From assembly GCA_017452505.1 (NCBI GenBank), contig JAFTMI010000001.1, forward strand, positions 1 to 64,000: a DNA stretch of 64,000 bases. The letters are read 5' to 3'. The notes under the pieces are model-generated. The model had not been told where the DNA came from. It did not search any database and worked only from the letters and a program-made list of their open reading frames with translations. A program made the position numbers and the translations under genes. This document shows, piece after piece, positions 26,039 to 34,450 of this stretch (its first letter is position 1; each line of letters starts with the position of its first letter). This stretch comes from Oscillospiraceae bacterium (GTDB lineage: Bacteria > Bacillota > Clostridia > Oscillospirales > Oscillospiraceae).

Positions 26039-27817
26039 ATGATGCAATCCAGAACCCATACCTGCGGAGAGCTTCGCCTTGCCAATGCCGGTGAGAATGT
26101 AACCATCGTCGGCTGGATGGAGAATGTCCGTGAGGTTGGCGCAAATTTTGCCTTTGTGGTGCTCCGTGACTTCTACGGCACTACCCAGGTGGTCGTTGAG
26201 ACCGAAGAAATGATGAAGGCCATCAAGGGCCTTAATAAGGAAACTACCATTTCTGTAACCGGTACTGTCCGGGAGCGTGAGAGCAAGAACCCCAAGCAGG
26301 CCACCGGTGATGTTGAGGTGGTTCCCACCGCTATCAAGGTGCTGGGCAAGTGTGTTCACAACAGCCTGCCCTTTGAGATCAATAAGAGTAAGGATGCAGA
26401 CGAGAATGTGCGCCTCAAGTACCGCTATTTGGATCTGCGTAACCCTGCTGTGAAGCAGAACATCATCCTGCGTTGCCAGGTGGTGGCGGATATCCGCCGC
26501 CGTATGACCGAAAAGGGCTTCCTGGAGATCACCACTCCCATTCTGACCGCATCTTCTCCCGAGGGCGCCCGTGACTATTTGGTACCTGCCCGGAATCACC
26601 CCGGCAAGTTCTATGCGCTGCCCCAGGCACCCCAGCAGTTCAAGCAGCTGCTGATGACCTCCGGCTTTGATAAGTATTTCCAGATCGCTCCCTGCTTCCG
26701 TGACGAGGACGCCCGTGCTGACCGTACCCCCGGTGAGTTCTACCAGCTGGATATGGAAATGGCCTTTGCCACCCAGGAGGATGTGCTGTCCACTTTGGAA
26801 GAGGTGCTGGGCCCTGTGTTCCAAAACTTCGGTAAGTATGACCGGGTCTCTTCCTGGCCCTGGCGCCACATTCCCTTTAACGAGGCCATGGAGCGCTATG
26901 GCTCTGACAAGCCCGACCTGCGTATCGACCTGGAGGTCCAAGACATTACCGCAGAGGTCCAGGGCTGCGAGTTCGGTCCTTTCCAGAATGCTACCGTTAA
27001 GGCCGTGGCTGTGGACAACTTTGCCGAAGGCCGTAAGTGGATCGATAAGCTCTTAAATGATGTGGAAGTGCAGACCGGCAACAAGGCCTGCTGGGTGAAG
27101 GTGGATGAGAACGGCCAGCTCACCGGCGGCGTTTCCAAGTTCCTCACGGACTACACCGCAGTGCTCACCGAAAAGCTGAACTTGAAGCCCGGTTCCTTCG
27201 TCTGTATGGCTGCCGGTAAGAAGACTGCCGCACAGAAGACCGCCGGCGTGATCCGTACCATGATGGGCCGCCGCATTCCCGGCCACTTCGACGAGAACCA
27301 GTACGCAATGTGCTGGATCGTAGACTTCCCCATGTACGAAATGGGCGAGGAGTCCGGCGAGCTGGAATTCTGCCACAATCCCTTCTCTATGCCCCAGGGC
27401 GGTATGGAAACCCTGCTTGCCGCCGAGGGTGATCAGGAGAAGCTGCTGGCCATCAATGCCAACCAGTATGACCTGGTGGTCAACGGCTATGAATCCGCTT
27501 CCGGCGCTGTCCGTAACCACGATCCCGAGATCATGGTCAAGGCCTTCCAGATGGTAGGCTTGGGCGAAGAGGATGTGAAGGCCAAATTCCCCGCAATGTA
27601 CAATGCCTTCACCTATGGCGCACCTCCCCACGCAGGCGCAGCCCCCGGCATCGACCGTATCGTGATGCTGCTGTGCGGCGAGGAGAGCATCCGCGAGGTC
27701 ATCACCTTCCCCATGAACAAGAACGCCCAGGATATTATGATGGATGCTCCCACCACTGTTTCTCAGAAGCAGCTGGACGATGTCCACATTCTCATCAACG
27801 AATCCCATCTGCAATAA
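26039..27817 (+). CDS. aspS: Aspartyl-tRNA synthetase
   Basis: 592 residues, bacterial-type AspRS: N-terminal OB-fold anticodon domain (about 1-110), class II motif 2 FRDEDARADRTPGEFYQLD, a GAD insertion (about 290-420), and motif 3 GAAPGIDRIVMLL near the end. It charges tRNA-Asp (and possibly tRNA-Asn). ATG 26039 is preceded by AGGGGA at 8-nt spacing; the in-frame TTG at 26015 is unlikely. Monocistronic, with a clear terminator. Confidence 0.97.
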   Translation: MMQSRTHTCGELRLANAGENVTIVGWMENVREVGANFAFVVLRDFYGTTQVVVETEEMMKAIKGLNKETTISVTGTVRERESKNPKQATGDVEVVPTAIKVLGKCVHNSLPFEINKSKDADENVRLKYRYLDLRNPAVKQNIILRCQVVADIRRRMTEKGFLEITTPILTASSPEGARDYLVPARNHPGKFYALPQAPQQFKQLLMTSGFDKYFQIAPCFRDEDARADRTPGEFYQLDMEMAFATQEDVLSTLEEVLGPVFQNFGKYDRVSSWPWRHIPFNEAMERYGSDKPDLRIDLEVQDITAEVQGCEFGPFQNATVKAVAVDNFAEGRKWIDKLLNDVEVQTGNKACWVKVDENGQLTGGVSKFLTDYTAVLTEKLNLKPGSFVCMAAGKKTAAQKTAGVIRTMMGRRIPGHFDENQYAMCWIVDFPMYEMGEESGELEFCHNPFSMPQGGMETLLAAEGDQEKLLAINANQYDLVVNGYESASGAVRNHDPEIMVKAFQMVGLGEEDVKAKFPAMYNAFTYGAPPHAGAAPGIDRIVMLLCGEESIREVITFPMNKNAQDIMMDAPTTVSQKQLDDVHILINESHLQ

Positions 27818-27821
27818 AAAC

Positions 27822-27849
27822 AAACCCGGCTCCATTGAGCCGGGTTTTT
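27822..27849 (+). terminator. Rho-independent terminator after aspS
   Basis: A perfect 11-bp stem (27822-27832 with 27837-27847), CATT loop, T-rich end. Also positioned to stop the convergent oxidoreductase gene. Confidence 0.9.
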
Positions 27850-27854
27850 CGTTG

Positions 27855-29660
27855 TCAATTTTCCAAAAGATCAGCAGAGAACAGATGTACTTTTTCCGCG
27901 CCGTTGGTGGCAAGCCACTTTACTGTGATCTCTTTTGCCTGTATATGCAGCGGCACCTTAACCAAGCTGAGATAATTGTTCTCAATATGGGCAACCTCTT
28001 TCCCGTCGGCGTATACAATAAAATCCTTTACGATGGTTGCAGCGACACGAACCGGTGCAAAATCCTTTCCGGTATGAAGCTTCATTGCAAACAAACGCAT
28101 TTTCCAGTTGTCAGATATGGACATACGGGAGAAATCCGGGTCGAATTGCAGGCGCAGGGAAGCAATTTTCTGCGGCTGGTCAAAGCTTAGCTGTAAAGTA
28201 TCTCCTAATTCTTGCCAGATTCCGTTTTCGTCACCCTCCACACGGGGGCGCTCCAGTCCGTTCAGCAGCCGCTGCCGGTCATCTTCCGGTATGTTCAGCT
28301 TTGCCCGCTTTGTCAGTTGGGAGGGCTCTCTGAGTATATGGGGAAGGAATGCACCGTCATCCATCAGCCGTTTTTGTACAGTTTTGTAGTGCTGCAATAC
28401 AGCGTCCTTGGGAGAAATACCCTTTTCCAGTGCCAGCGCCGCGGCAGTACCTGCGGCCTGTCCGATCACCGCGCAGGTAGCCATGACCCGGGTGGAAGAT
28501 AGGGTGGTGTGGGTGACACTGATATTTCTGCCGGCGAACATCAAATTGTCCACATTCTTGGAGCACAGACAGCGCAGGGGGATTCCGTAAGGCTCTTTTA
28601 CCGGGATCACGATGGAGGAAAACTGCTTATCGCCACCGCGCCGCATTCCGTAGGGATTGTGGTCGTCCAAGGGCCAGCCGCCATAGGCGATCTCATCGTC
28701 AAAATGCCCGCCGGAAACCACATCCTGTTCGGTCATCACATAAAGACCGATGTAGCGCCGGCTTTCCCGCTTTCCGGGAAGGAAGCCTACCCAATCCAGA
28801 TCCCAGTTTTCCATACCGTGATCACCCTGGTTTTTGATATGATCCCATACGCCGTAGATGGCCGCCAGCAGTTCATCCCGTACCTGCTCGGTGTCGTGAA
28901 TGCTGTCGAGCTCACCGCCCAATTCTACCCACCAAAGATTTGCACCGCTGGTTTCAATCTTGTGATCTCTTACCGCCGCGTGTACACTTTCACCTACATC
29001 GCCGGCAAAACAGCTGTCATCCGGGTAAATATTGGCAAAGTCCGGCCGCACGAATTTGACTGGGTGATCCAATTCCCGGGCTGCCAGGATGATCGACATA
29101 CCCATGGTGCGGCTGTCTGCTTTTTCCCGGGCAAGGGTCTCACCGTATTCGGCAGTGGATTCTCTGCCGTGGGTGTACTGCGCCCCGACCAGAGGCGCCA
29201 AAATGCTGTCACCGGAGCAATCCATAAAGATGCTTGCGTTCACGGTAAAATATGTATAAGTGGTCAATTGCCAGCCGGTGATTTGCCGGATGTGCCCGTT
29301 CTCGGCTTTGGCATCCAAGCAGCTGGTGTTAAGGAGTATCGTGATGTTTTCGTTTTCCCGGAGCATTCCGTAAAGCGTAGCATCGAACAGAGAATGCACC
29401 AGGGTGGGATTGCCGTGAATGTTGCGCTCTTCCAGTTCTTTCAAAAGCCCGGATTCTTTGTTGAAAACGCCTTTTGCGCCCCGGACCCACATGCGGATCT
29501 CAGAAGAGGCATTGCCGCCCAGCATTGGCCGGTCTTGCATCAGGACGACCTTGGCGCCGTGTCTTGCGGCAGCAAGCGCGGCAAAGGAACCGGAAAGACC
29601 GCCGCCAATTACGCAAAGGTCACAATTTAATGTTTTTTTCAATAGTCCGTTTTGCTGCAT
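27855..29660 (-). CDS. FAD-dependent oxidoreductase with C-terminal beta-rich domain
   Basis: 601 residues. The N-terminal FAD Rossmann motif is VIGGGLSGSFAALAAARHGA, followed by LGGNASSEIRMWV, a block typical of the FAD-dependent oxidoreductase family often found in polysaccharide-degradation loci. MFAGRNISVTH and GQAAGTAAALALEKG close the FAD domain at about 440. The last 150 residues are a beta-rich region that could bind ligand or carbohydrate. Substrate unknown. ATG 29660 follows AGGAGG. Divergent from an AraC regulator that probably controls it. Confidence 0.8.
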   Translation of the reverse strand: MQQNGLLKKTLNCDLCVIGGGLSGSFAALAAARHGAKVVLMQDRPMLGGNASSEIRMWVRGAKGVFNKESGLLKELEERNIHGNPTLVHSLFDATLYGMLRENENITILLNTSCLDAKAENGHIRQITGWQLTTYTYFTVNASIFMDCSGDSILAPLVGAQYTHGRESTAEYGETLAREKADSRTMGMSIILAARELDHPVKFVRPDFANIYPDDSCFAGDVGESVHAAVRDHKIETSGANLWWVELGGELDSIHDTEQVRDELLAAIYGVWDHIKNQGDHGMENWDLDWVGFLPGKRESRRYIGLYVMTEQDVVSGGHFDDEIAYGGWPLDDHNPYGMRRGGDKQFSSIVIPVKEPYGIPLRCLCSKNVDNLMFAGRNISVTHTTLSSTRVMATCAVIGQAAGTAAALALEKGISPKDAVLQHYKTVQKRLMDDGAFLPHILREPSQLTKRAKLNIPEDDRQRLLNGLERPRVEGDENGIWQELGDTLQLSFDQPQKIASLRLQFDPDFSRMSISDNWKMRLFAMKLHTGKDFAPVRVAATIVKDFIVYADGKEVAHIENNYLSLVKVPLHIQAKEITVKWLATNGAEKVHLFSADLLEN

Positions 29661-29715
29661 AAGCAGTTCCTCCTGTGAATTTTTTGCAGTATATACATCA
29701 GAATAACACCCGCTG

Positions 29716-29744
29716 TTGACAAACACAATGGAGAGATTTATAAT
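29716..29744 (+). promoter_or_regulatory. Promoter of the AraC-type gene
   Basis: TTGACA (29716-29721), 17-bp spacer, TATAAT (29739-29744): a perfect consensus match, 32 bp before the chosen start. Confidence 0.9.
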
Positions 29745-29776
29745 TTTTTTATAAAAAATTACAGTAGGTGGTCGCT

Positions 29777-30532
29777 TTGAAAGATTGTGTGCTATTTTAC
29801 AACATGAGGGAAAACTGGGACACGTTTCAATTGGAATCCGGCGTGCGGACTTGGGGGATCTTGATGCTTACAACAGCGGGACAATATACCCTGGAATTGC
29901 CGGAAACCGGGCAGAGATTTACCGTTTTGCCCAATATGATCTCTTATATTCCCCCCAATACCCAGTTTATCCGCAAGATCCAGGAGCCTATCGATTTCCA
30001 CCAATTCCATATTCGGTGCGAAGAACACCCCGTTACAGCCAAACTGCGCCCGGGCATCTTGACGATTCCAAAAGAACAGGTGGCTGCCATTGCCAGGAGT
30101 TTGCACTGCGTAAAAACGGCGGCGGATCAGACAGATATGCTCCGGCATATTGCAGAGCATATCCTTGCGGAAAACTATTTGTTTTCCATGAAAACCGTAG
30201 ATTCGGCCTATAGCAGGGATATTGTCCGGGTGTTGGAGTATATGCAAACCCATTTGGCGAAGCCGGTGAAAATGGAAGTGTTGGCAGAAATCGCGGGATT
30301 AAGCACCACAGGACTGATTTGGAAATTCTGCCGTCAGCTCAATACCACGCCAAAACAGTATTTTATAGGCTTGCGAATGCAGCAGGCCAAGCAGCTTCTG
30401 CTGGAAAGTGATTTGACCGTAACGCAAATTGCTGAAAAATGCGGATATACCGATGTGTACTATTTCTCCAATGCCTTCCGCCGACATACAGGCATCAATC
30501 CCACCTCATTCCGAAAATCCCCAAAGGCCTGA
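29777..30532 (+). CDS. AraC family transcriptional regulator
   Basis: 251 residues: N-terminal cupin-like sensor (about 1-140) and C-terminal double helix-turn-helix (about 150-250) with QLNTTPKQYFIGLRMQQAKQ and IAEKCGYTDVYYFSNAFRRH, the AraC hallmark. TTG 29777 is preferred because AGGTGG lies 5 nt upstream; GTG 29768 would overlap that site. It is divergent from the FAD oxidoreductase, the usual layout for a local activator responding to a sugar-like ligand. Confidence 0.88.
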   Translation: MKDCVLFYNMRENWDTFQLESGVRTWGILMLTTAGQYTLELPETGQRFTVLPNMISYIPPNTQFIRKIQEPIDFHQFHIRCEEHPVTAKLRPGILTIPKEQVAAIARSLHCVKTAADQTDMLRHIAEHILAENYLFSMKTVDSAYSRDIVRVLEYMQTHLAKPVKMEVLAEIAGLSTTGLIWKFCRQLNTTPKQYFIGLRMQQAKQLLLESDLTVTQIAEKCGYTDVYYFSNAFRRHTGINPTSFRKSPKA

Positions 30533-30541
30533 CTTATACAG

Positions 30542-30582
30542 AAAAACACGGCTGTACCCAATTGGTGCAGCCGTGTTTTTTA
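30542..30582. terminator. Bidirectional terminator between AraC gene and yerC
   Basis: 13-bp arms 30542-30554 and 30568-30580, A-rich on the left and T-rich on the right. It serves both convergent genes. Confidence 0.9.
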
Positions 30583-30849
30583 TTTCTCTTTCAGTACTTT
30601 GGTGTAACCCTCGCCGTACTGCACACACCGGGAGATCCGGCTCAAGGTGGCGGAGGAGATATCCGTCTCGGCAATGACCTGGTTGTAGGTCTTGCCCTCC
30701 ATCAGCAGCTTTGCGGCATAGAGCCGCTCAGCCATTTTCTCCACTTCCTTCTTGGTGCAAAGATCCTCAAAAAGCAGCTCGCATTCCTCAGCCGAATCCA
30801 AGTCGGCTATAATGCGGTACAGCGCAGCGATTTTTTCATTCTTTCCCAT
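30580..30849 (-). CDS. YerC/YecD family TrpR-related protein
   Basis: 89 residues, all helical. KKEVEKMAERLYAAKLL followed by the helix-turn-helix YNQVIAETDISSATLSRISRC matches the YerC/YecD group, distant relatives of the tryptophan repressor. It sits 12 bp after the ATPase gene of an amino acid ABC importer, as the last cistron. A role as amino-acid-responsive repressor of that operon is inferred. Confidence 0.88.
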   Translation of the reverse strand: MGKNEKIAALYRIIADLDSAEECELLFEDLCTKKEVEKMAERLYAAKLLMEGKTYNQVIAETDISSATLSRISRCVQYGEGYTKVLKEK

Positions 30850-30861
30850 AGAGCCTCCTGC

Positions 30862-31614
30862 TTAGAAGCTCTCCCGGAATCCGTGGAGGAATGCACGGGT
30901 CTTTTCACTCTTGGGGTTGTCAAAGACCTCCTCGGGCGTGCCGATCTCTTCAATGACACCGTCGGCCATATAGATGATCACATCGGCAACGCTCCGGGCA
31001 AAGTCCATCTCGTGGGTGACCACGATCATGGTGCTGTCCTCACCCTTCAGACTGCGAATAACACGCAGCACTTCGCCGGTCAGCTCCGGATCCAGCGCGC
31101 TGGTGGGCTCGTCGAAGCAGAGGATCTCCGGATGCATAGCCAGCGCCCGGGCGATGGCCACCCGCTGCTGCTGACCGCCGGAGAGCTGACAGGGATAGCT
31201 TTCCAGCTTGTCCGCCAGGCCTACCTGTGCAAGCAGTTTCTTGCCCAATTCATCCAACTCTTCGGCTGTGCCTTTGTTCAGCAGGCTGGGAGCCAGGGTG
31301 ACATTCTGCAGCACATTGTATTGGGGGAACAGATTGAAATTTTGGAAAACCAAGCCGAAATGCAGCCGATTTTCCCGGATCTGATCGTCGGTGTACTTGG
31401 TGCCGGCGGAGAACAAAGTCTTGCCGTTTACGATAATCTCACCGGAATCCGGGGTCTCCAAAAAGTTCAGACACCGCAAAAGTGTAGTTTTGCCGCTGCC
31501 GGAAGAACCGATAATGGCCAAAACCTGTCCCTTTTCCAAAGAAAAGCTGACACCCTTGAGGACTTTATTATTACCAAAGCATTTTTGTAAATTTTCAACT
31601 TGCAGTAGTGCCAT
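30862..31614 (-). CDS. Polar amino acid ABC transporter ATP-binding protein
   Basis: 250 residues. Walker A GSSGSGKTT, Q-loop FQNFNLFPQYNVLQNV, signature [16 protein letters not shown], Walker B ILCFDEPTSALDP and switch His VTHEMDFA are complete. The pattern is that of GlnQ/HisP-type importers. It lies 3 bp after the permease gene. Together with the binding protein and permease it should import a polar amino acid or its derivative. Confidence 0.94.
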   Translation of the reverse strand: MALLQVENLQKCFGNNKVLKGVSFSLEKGQVLAIIGSSGSGKTTLLRCLNFLETPDSGEIIVNGKTLFSAGTKYTDDQIRENRLHFGLVFQNFNLFPQYNVLQNVTLAPSLLNKGTAEELDELGKKLLAQVGLADKLESYPCQLSGGQQQRVAIARALAMHPEILCFDEPTSALDPELTGEVLRVIRSLKGEDSTMIVVTHEMDFARSVADVIIYMADGVIEEIGTPEEVFDNPKSEKTRAFLHGFRESF

Positions 31615-31617
31615 AGC

Positions 31618-32259
31618 TTACCCCTTGTAATAGTTTAATTTCTTCTCTATGTAGCCGAACAGCAAGGTGAGGATGCCGTTGAATAGCAGATAGAAAGCAC
31701 CAGTGTAGAACAGAGGCCACAGCAAACCTTTCTTAATGAAGGATTCGCCGGCCCAAATGATTTCGTAAATGCCGATAATGCGGGCCAGGGAAGTATCCTT
31801 GACAAGGGTGATGATCTCATTGCTCATAGGTGCCATTACCCGCTTGACGACCTGAGGGAGGACGATGCGGAAAAAAACCTGTCCTTTTTTTAGCCCCAGT
31901 ACCTGTCCGGCTTCGTATTGCCCTCGGGAGATGCTCTCGATACCGCCCCGATAAATCTCGGAGAAATAGCAGGCATAGTTAATGGCAAAGGCAATAATGG
32001 TAGCGGTAAAACGGGGTAGGGCGGGTAAATCGAACAGCAGTCCCGGTCCGTAGAAAATGATAATCAACTGCAGCATAAGCGGTGTGCCGCGGATTATCCA
32101 CACAAAGCACCGTATAAGTGCCTTCAGGGGGGTGAATTTGCTCATAGAGCCAAAACAGACAAGAAGGCCCAACGGCAGGGAAAACGCCAAAGTCAGCAAA
32201 AAGACTTTCAGCGTTTCTCCAAAACCTTCCAGCAGTTGCAATGTTACAGGTAGGAACAT
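31618..32259 (-). CDS. Polar amino acid ABC transporter permease
   Basis: 213 residues with about five membrane helices. The loop YEAGQVLGLKKGQVFFRIVLPQ (about 136-157) is the HisM/GlnP-type EAA coupling motif. Only one permease is encoded, so a homodimer is expected. Start ATG 32259 follows AAGGAG. Downstream of the binding-protein gene with an intercistronic hairpin. Confidence 0.92.
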   Translation of the reverse strand: MFLPVTLQLLEGFGETLKVFLLTLAFSLPLGLLVCFGSMSKFTPLKALIRCFVWIIRGTPLMLQLIIIFYGPGLLFDLPALPRFTATIIAFAINYACYFSEIYRGGIESISRGQYEAGQVLGLKKGQVFFRIVLPQVVKRVMAPMSNEIITLVKDTSLARIIGIYEIIWAGESFIKKGLLWPLFYTGAFYLLFNGILTLLFGYIEKKLNYYKG

Positions 32260-32290
32260 AAGATACTCCTTGGGTTAGTATAACAGTCCA

Positions 32291-32316
32291 ATACGGGCAG
32301 CTTTCGCCGCCCGTAC
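32291..32316 (-). other. Intercistronic hairpin between binding-protein and permease genes
   Basis: TACGGGC (32292-32298) pairs with GCCCGTA (32309-32315) around a 10-nt loop. There is no T tract on the minus strand. A hairpin at this place often stabilises the abundant binding-protein mRNA segment; that function is inference. Confidence 0.5.
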
Positions 32317-32341
32317 GTTTTCTCGATAATTTATTTTTAAT

Positions 32342-33127
32342 TTACTTTTCCTCGGCCAAAACCAGCTTGTACTGATCAGCCAGCTTCTGCAGGGTGCCAT
32401 CCTTGCGGAGTTCCTTCATAAACTCGTTAAACTTGGCGGTCAGATCAGAACCCTTGCGGAAAGACACACCGTACTCTTCGTCGGTCAAGATGATACCTGC
32501 AGCCAAGTCGGCATAGTCGGTGCCCTCACCGGTCATAGCCTGTGCCATAGTGCTATCGATGATGCAAGCATCGGAAGTGCCGGCCTTAACCTCCAGCAAA
32601 GCAGCAGCCTGGTCCTGTACGGGGACGACCTTCTTGGGCTCTGCATCCTCGGCAGCGCTCTGACCGGCAGAGCCGTTCTCAACTGCGATGGTCAGATCCT
32701 TCAAGCTGGCCGCATCCTTGTAGTCGGCGACCTTGTCGGCCTTCATAACCAAAACCTGCTTGTTGAGCACATAGGGGTTAGAAACGCTGGAATTGGTGGT
32801 TGCTTCATCGGTGATGGTCATGCCGTTCCAAACAGCGTCAATGTTACCGTCCTGCAGCTCGATGAACTTCTTGCCCCAGTCGCTGATGACGAAAAACTCA
32901 ATCTCTACGTCCAGCTCTTTTGCGAACAGACGGGCGAACTCAGCATCAAAGCCGGTCCACTCACCGTTTTCGTCTTTATAGTCCATAGGAGCGTAGTCGG
33001 TGATACCGACAACGATCTTGCCGGCCTTCTGGATAGCTGCGATATCGGAGTCGGCCTTCTTGCCGCAGCCTGCGAAGCAGGAGGCAATCATCAAAACTGC
33101 CAGGATCAGTGCTAAAAACTTTTTCAT
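32342..33127 (-). CDS. Polar amino acid ABC transporter substrate-binding lipoprotein
   Basis: 261 residues. The signal peptide MKKFLALILAVLMIASCFAGC ends in a lipobox with the lipidated Cys at about 21. The mature part is a type-3 binding fold: GKIVVGITDYAPMDYKDENG, FDAEFARLFAKEL and MTITDEATTNSSVSNPY are the usual family blocks. It captures the amino acid at the outer membrane face and delivers it to the permease. First gene of the operon; its own promoter is at 33183-33211. Confidence 0.94.
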   Translation of the reverse strand: MKKFLALILAVLMIASCFAGCGKKADSDIAAIQKAGKIVVGITDYAPMDYKDENGEWTGFDAEFARLFAKELDVEIEFFVISDWGKKFIELQDGNIDAVWNGMTITDEATTNSSVSNPYVLNKQVLVMKADKVADYKDAASLKDLTIAVENGSAGQSAAEDAEPKKVVPVQDQAAALLEVKAGTSDACIIDSTMAQAMTGEGTDYADLAAGIILTDEEYGVSFRKGSDLTAKFNEFMKELRKDGTLQKLADQYKLVLAEEK

Positions 33128-33182
33128 AATAATCGTTCCTTTCTGATTGTGGAGGAGATTCCCTCCGTTGGTTGATGGCTGT

Positions 33183-33211
33183 ATTATACTTCATCAAATT
33201 AAAGTTGTAAA
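33183..33211 (-). promoter_or_regulatory. Promoter of the amino acid ABC operon
   Basis: Minus strand TTTACA (33211-33206), 17-bp spacer, TATAAT (33188-33183). Confidence 0.8.
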
Positions 33212-33287
33212 GTGTTTTTTGCGTTTTTTTCCAACTTTGGCACTGTGCACAAAAGAATGGCTGATTTACTGCTTTAGTTAGGTAAAG

Positions 33288-33356
33288 TGCTGTGAGATTC
33301 CACAAGTTTTTTGGAAAATGCACATATTTTCCTGCATTTGGGAAATACTCACAGCA
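33288..33356 (+). promoter_or_regulatory. Structured leader of the eut operon (candidate regulatory RNA)
   Basis: A perfect 9-bp closing stem, TGCTGTGAG (33288-33296) with CTCACAGCA (33348-33356), encloses two hairpins: TTCCA/TGGAA (33298-33316) and ATTTTCC/GGGAAAT (33326-33346, one wobble), an arrangement like a three-way junction. An alternative inner helix AAATGCA/TGCATTT (33316-33339) competes with both. The closing stem ends directly before the ribosome binding site of eutG. No known riboswitch class was recognised, and it does not look like the paired hexaloop hairpins used by EutV. Confidence 0.5.
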
Positions 33357-33370
33357 AAGGTGGTGAACAG

Positions 33371-34450
33371 ATGGAAACATTCTCCTGTACAACGAAGATC
33401 ATTTCCGGCCACGGCGCGATCCGGGAATTGAAGCAATTAAAAAGCAAGCGGCTTTTGGTGGTGGCTGCGCCTTTTTTTAAGGATACGGATGTGCCCCGCA
33501 GGCTTCAGGCTGCCGCCGGAGCGGACAGCGTGGCCTATTTCTATGAGGTGAAGGGAGAGCCTTCCGTGGAGCTGGCAGCGGAAGGGACGGCATTAGTACA
33601 GAAATTTGCGCCGGATACGGTGGTGGCCTTGGGTGGCGGCAGTGTGATGGACTGCGCCAAGGCAATGATCTACTTTGCCGGCAAGCCCATTCCCCTGGTG
33701 GCGATACCCACGACCTCCGGCTCCGGTTCGGAGGTGACGGATTTTTCTGTGCTGAGCCATAACGGCAGCAAGCATCCCCTTGTGGATAAAGCCCTGCTGC
33801 CGGCAATGGCTATTTTGGACGGGGATCTGCTGCACACTTTGCCCAAAAGCATCATTGCCGATGCAGGCTACGATGTGGTCGCCCACGCCCTGGAAAGCTA
33901 TGTAGCCGCCGGGGCTGGGGCTATGTCTAAATCCCTGGCCCGGGATGCTTTCGTCACAGCGCTGGAAAAGCTTCCTGCCTCTTACCGGGGTGATACCGGG
34001 GTGCGGCAGGATATCCACTTGGCGGCTACCATGGCAGGTGTTGCCTTTTCTCAATCGGGGCTGGGGCTGTGTCACGCAATCGCCCATATTTTGGGCGGAC
34101 GGTTCCACATTGCCCACGGAAGACTCAATGCCATACTTCTGCCGGCGGTGGTGGAGCATAATACCGCTGCCTACGGCGTATACGCAGAGCTTGCCCGGAG
34201 CGCAGGCTTGGGTGGTACGGCGGATACCATAGCGGTGCGAAATTTACGCAATGCTCTTTTGCGGCTGCGAAAAGAGCTGCAGCTGCCCCAAACCCTTGCC
34301 CAAGCCGGGATATCTCCCCGGGAAGTGGCGGAGCAGATGGGTGCTGTTGTGAAAGCGGCACTGGAAGACCCCTGCTGCAAAACCAATCCCGTACCGCCTA
34401 CGGAAGCCCTGGTGCGGCAGATCCTTTCTCAGGTGACGGGTATTGGGTAA
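33371..34450 (+). CDS. eutG: Iron-containing alcohol dehydrogenase of the eut operon
   Basis: 359 residues, a PduQ/EutG-type Fe-dependent dehydrogenase. The NAD-binding blocks VVALGGGSVMDCAKAM and IPTTSGSGSEVTDFSVL and the iron ligands in DAGYDVVAHALESYV and CHAIAHILGGRFHIAHGRLNA are present. It reduces acetaldehyde to ethanol and regenerates NAD+ inside the microcompartment. ATG 33371 follows AGGTGGTG; an upstream ATG at 33311 lies inside the structured leader. No amphipathic targeting peptide precedes the core. First gene of the operon. Confidence 0.88.
   Translation: METFSCTTKIISGHGAIRELKQLKSKRLLVVAAPFFKDTDVPRRLQAAAGADSVAYFYEVKGEPSVELAAEGTALVQKFAPDTVVALGGGSVMDCAKAMIYFAGKPIPLVAIPTTSGSGSEVTDFSVLSHNGSKHPLVDKALLPAMAILDGDLLHTLPKSIIADAGYDVVAHALESYVAAGAGAMSKSLARDAFVTALEKLPASYRGDTGVRQDIHLAATMAGVAFSQSGLGLCHAIAHILGGRFHIAHGRLNAILLPAVVEHNTAAYGVYAELARSAGLGGTADTIAVRNLRNALLRLRKELQLPQTLAQAGISPREVAEQMGAVVKAALEDPCCKTNPVPPTEALVRQILSQVTGIG

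Noticed and set aside
28509..29630. 373-codon frame antisense to the FAD oxidoreductase
   Set aside because: No motif and fully inside a well-supported gene.
33236..33255. Possible sigma-54 promoter (TGGCAC) upstream of the eut operon
   Set aside because: The matching TTGC element at the right distance is missing.
33288..33356. EutV-type ANTAR antiterminator target
   Set aside because: The loops are 9 and 7 nt and not paired hexaloops with the conserved A and G; no terminator with T tract follows.
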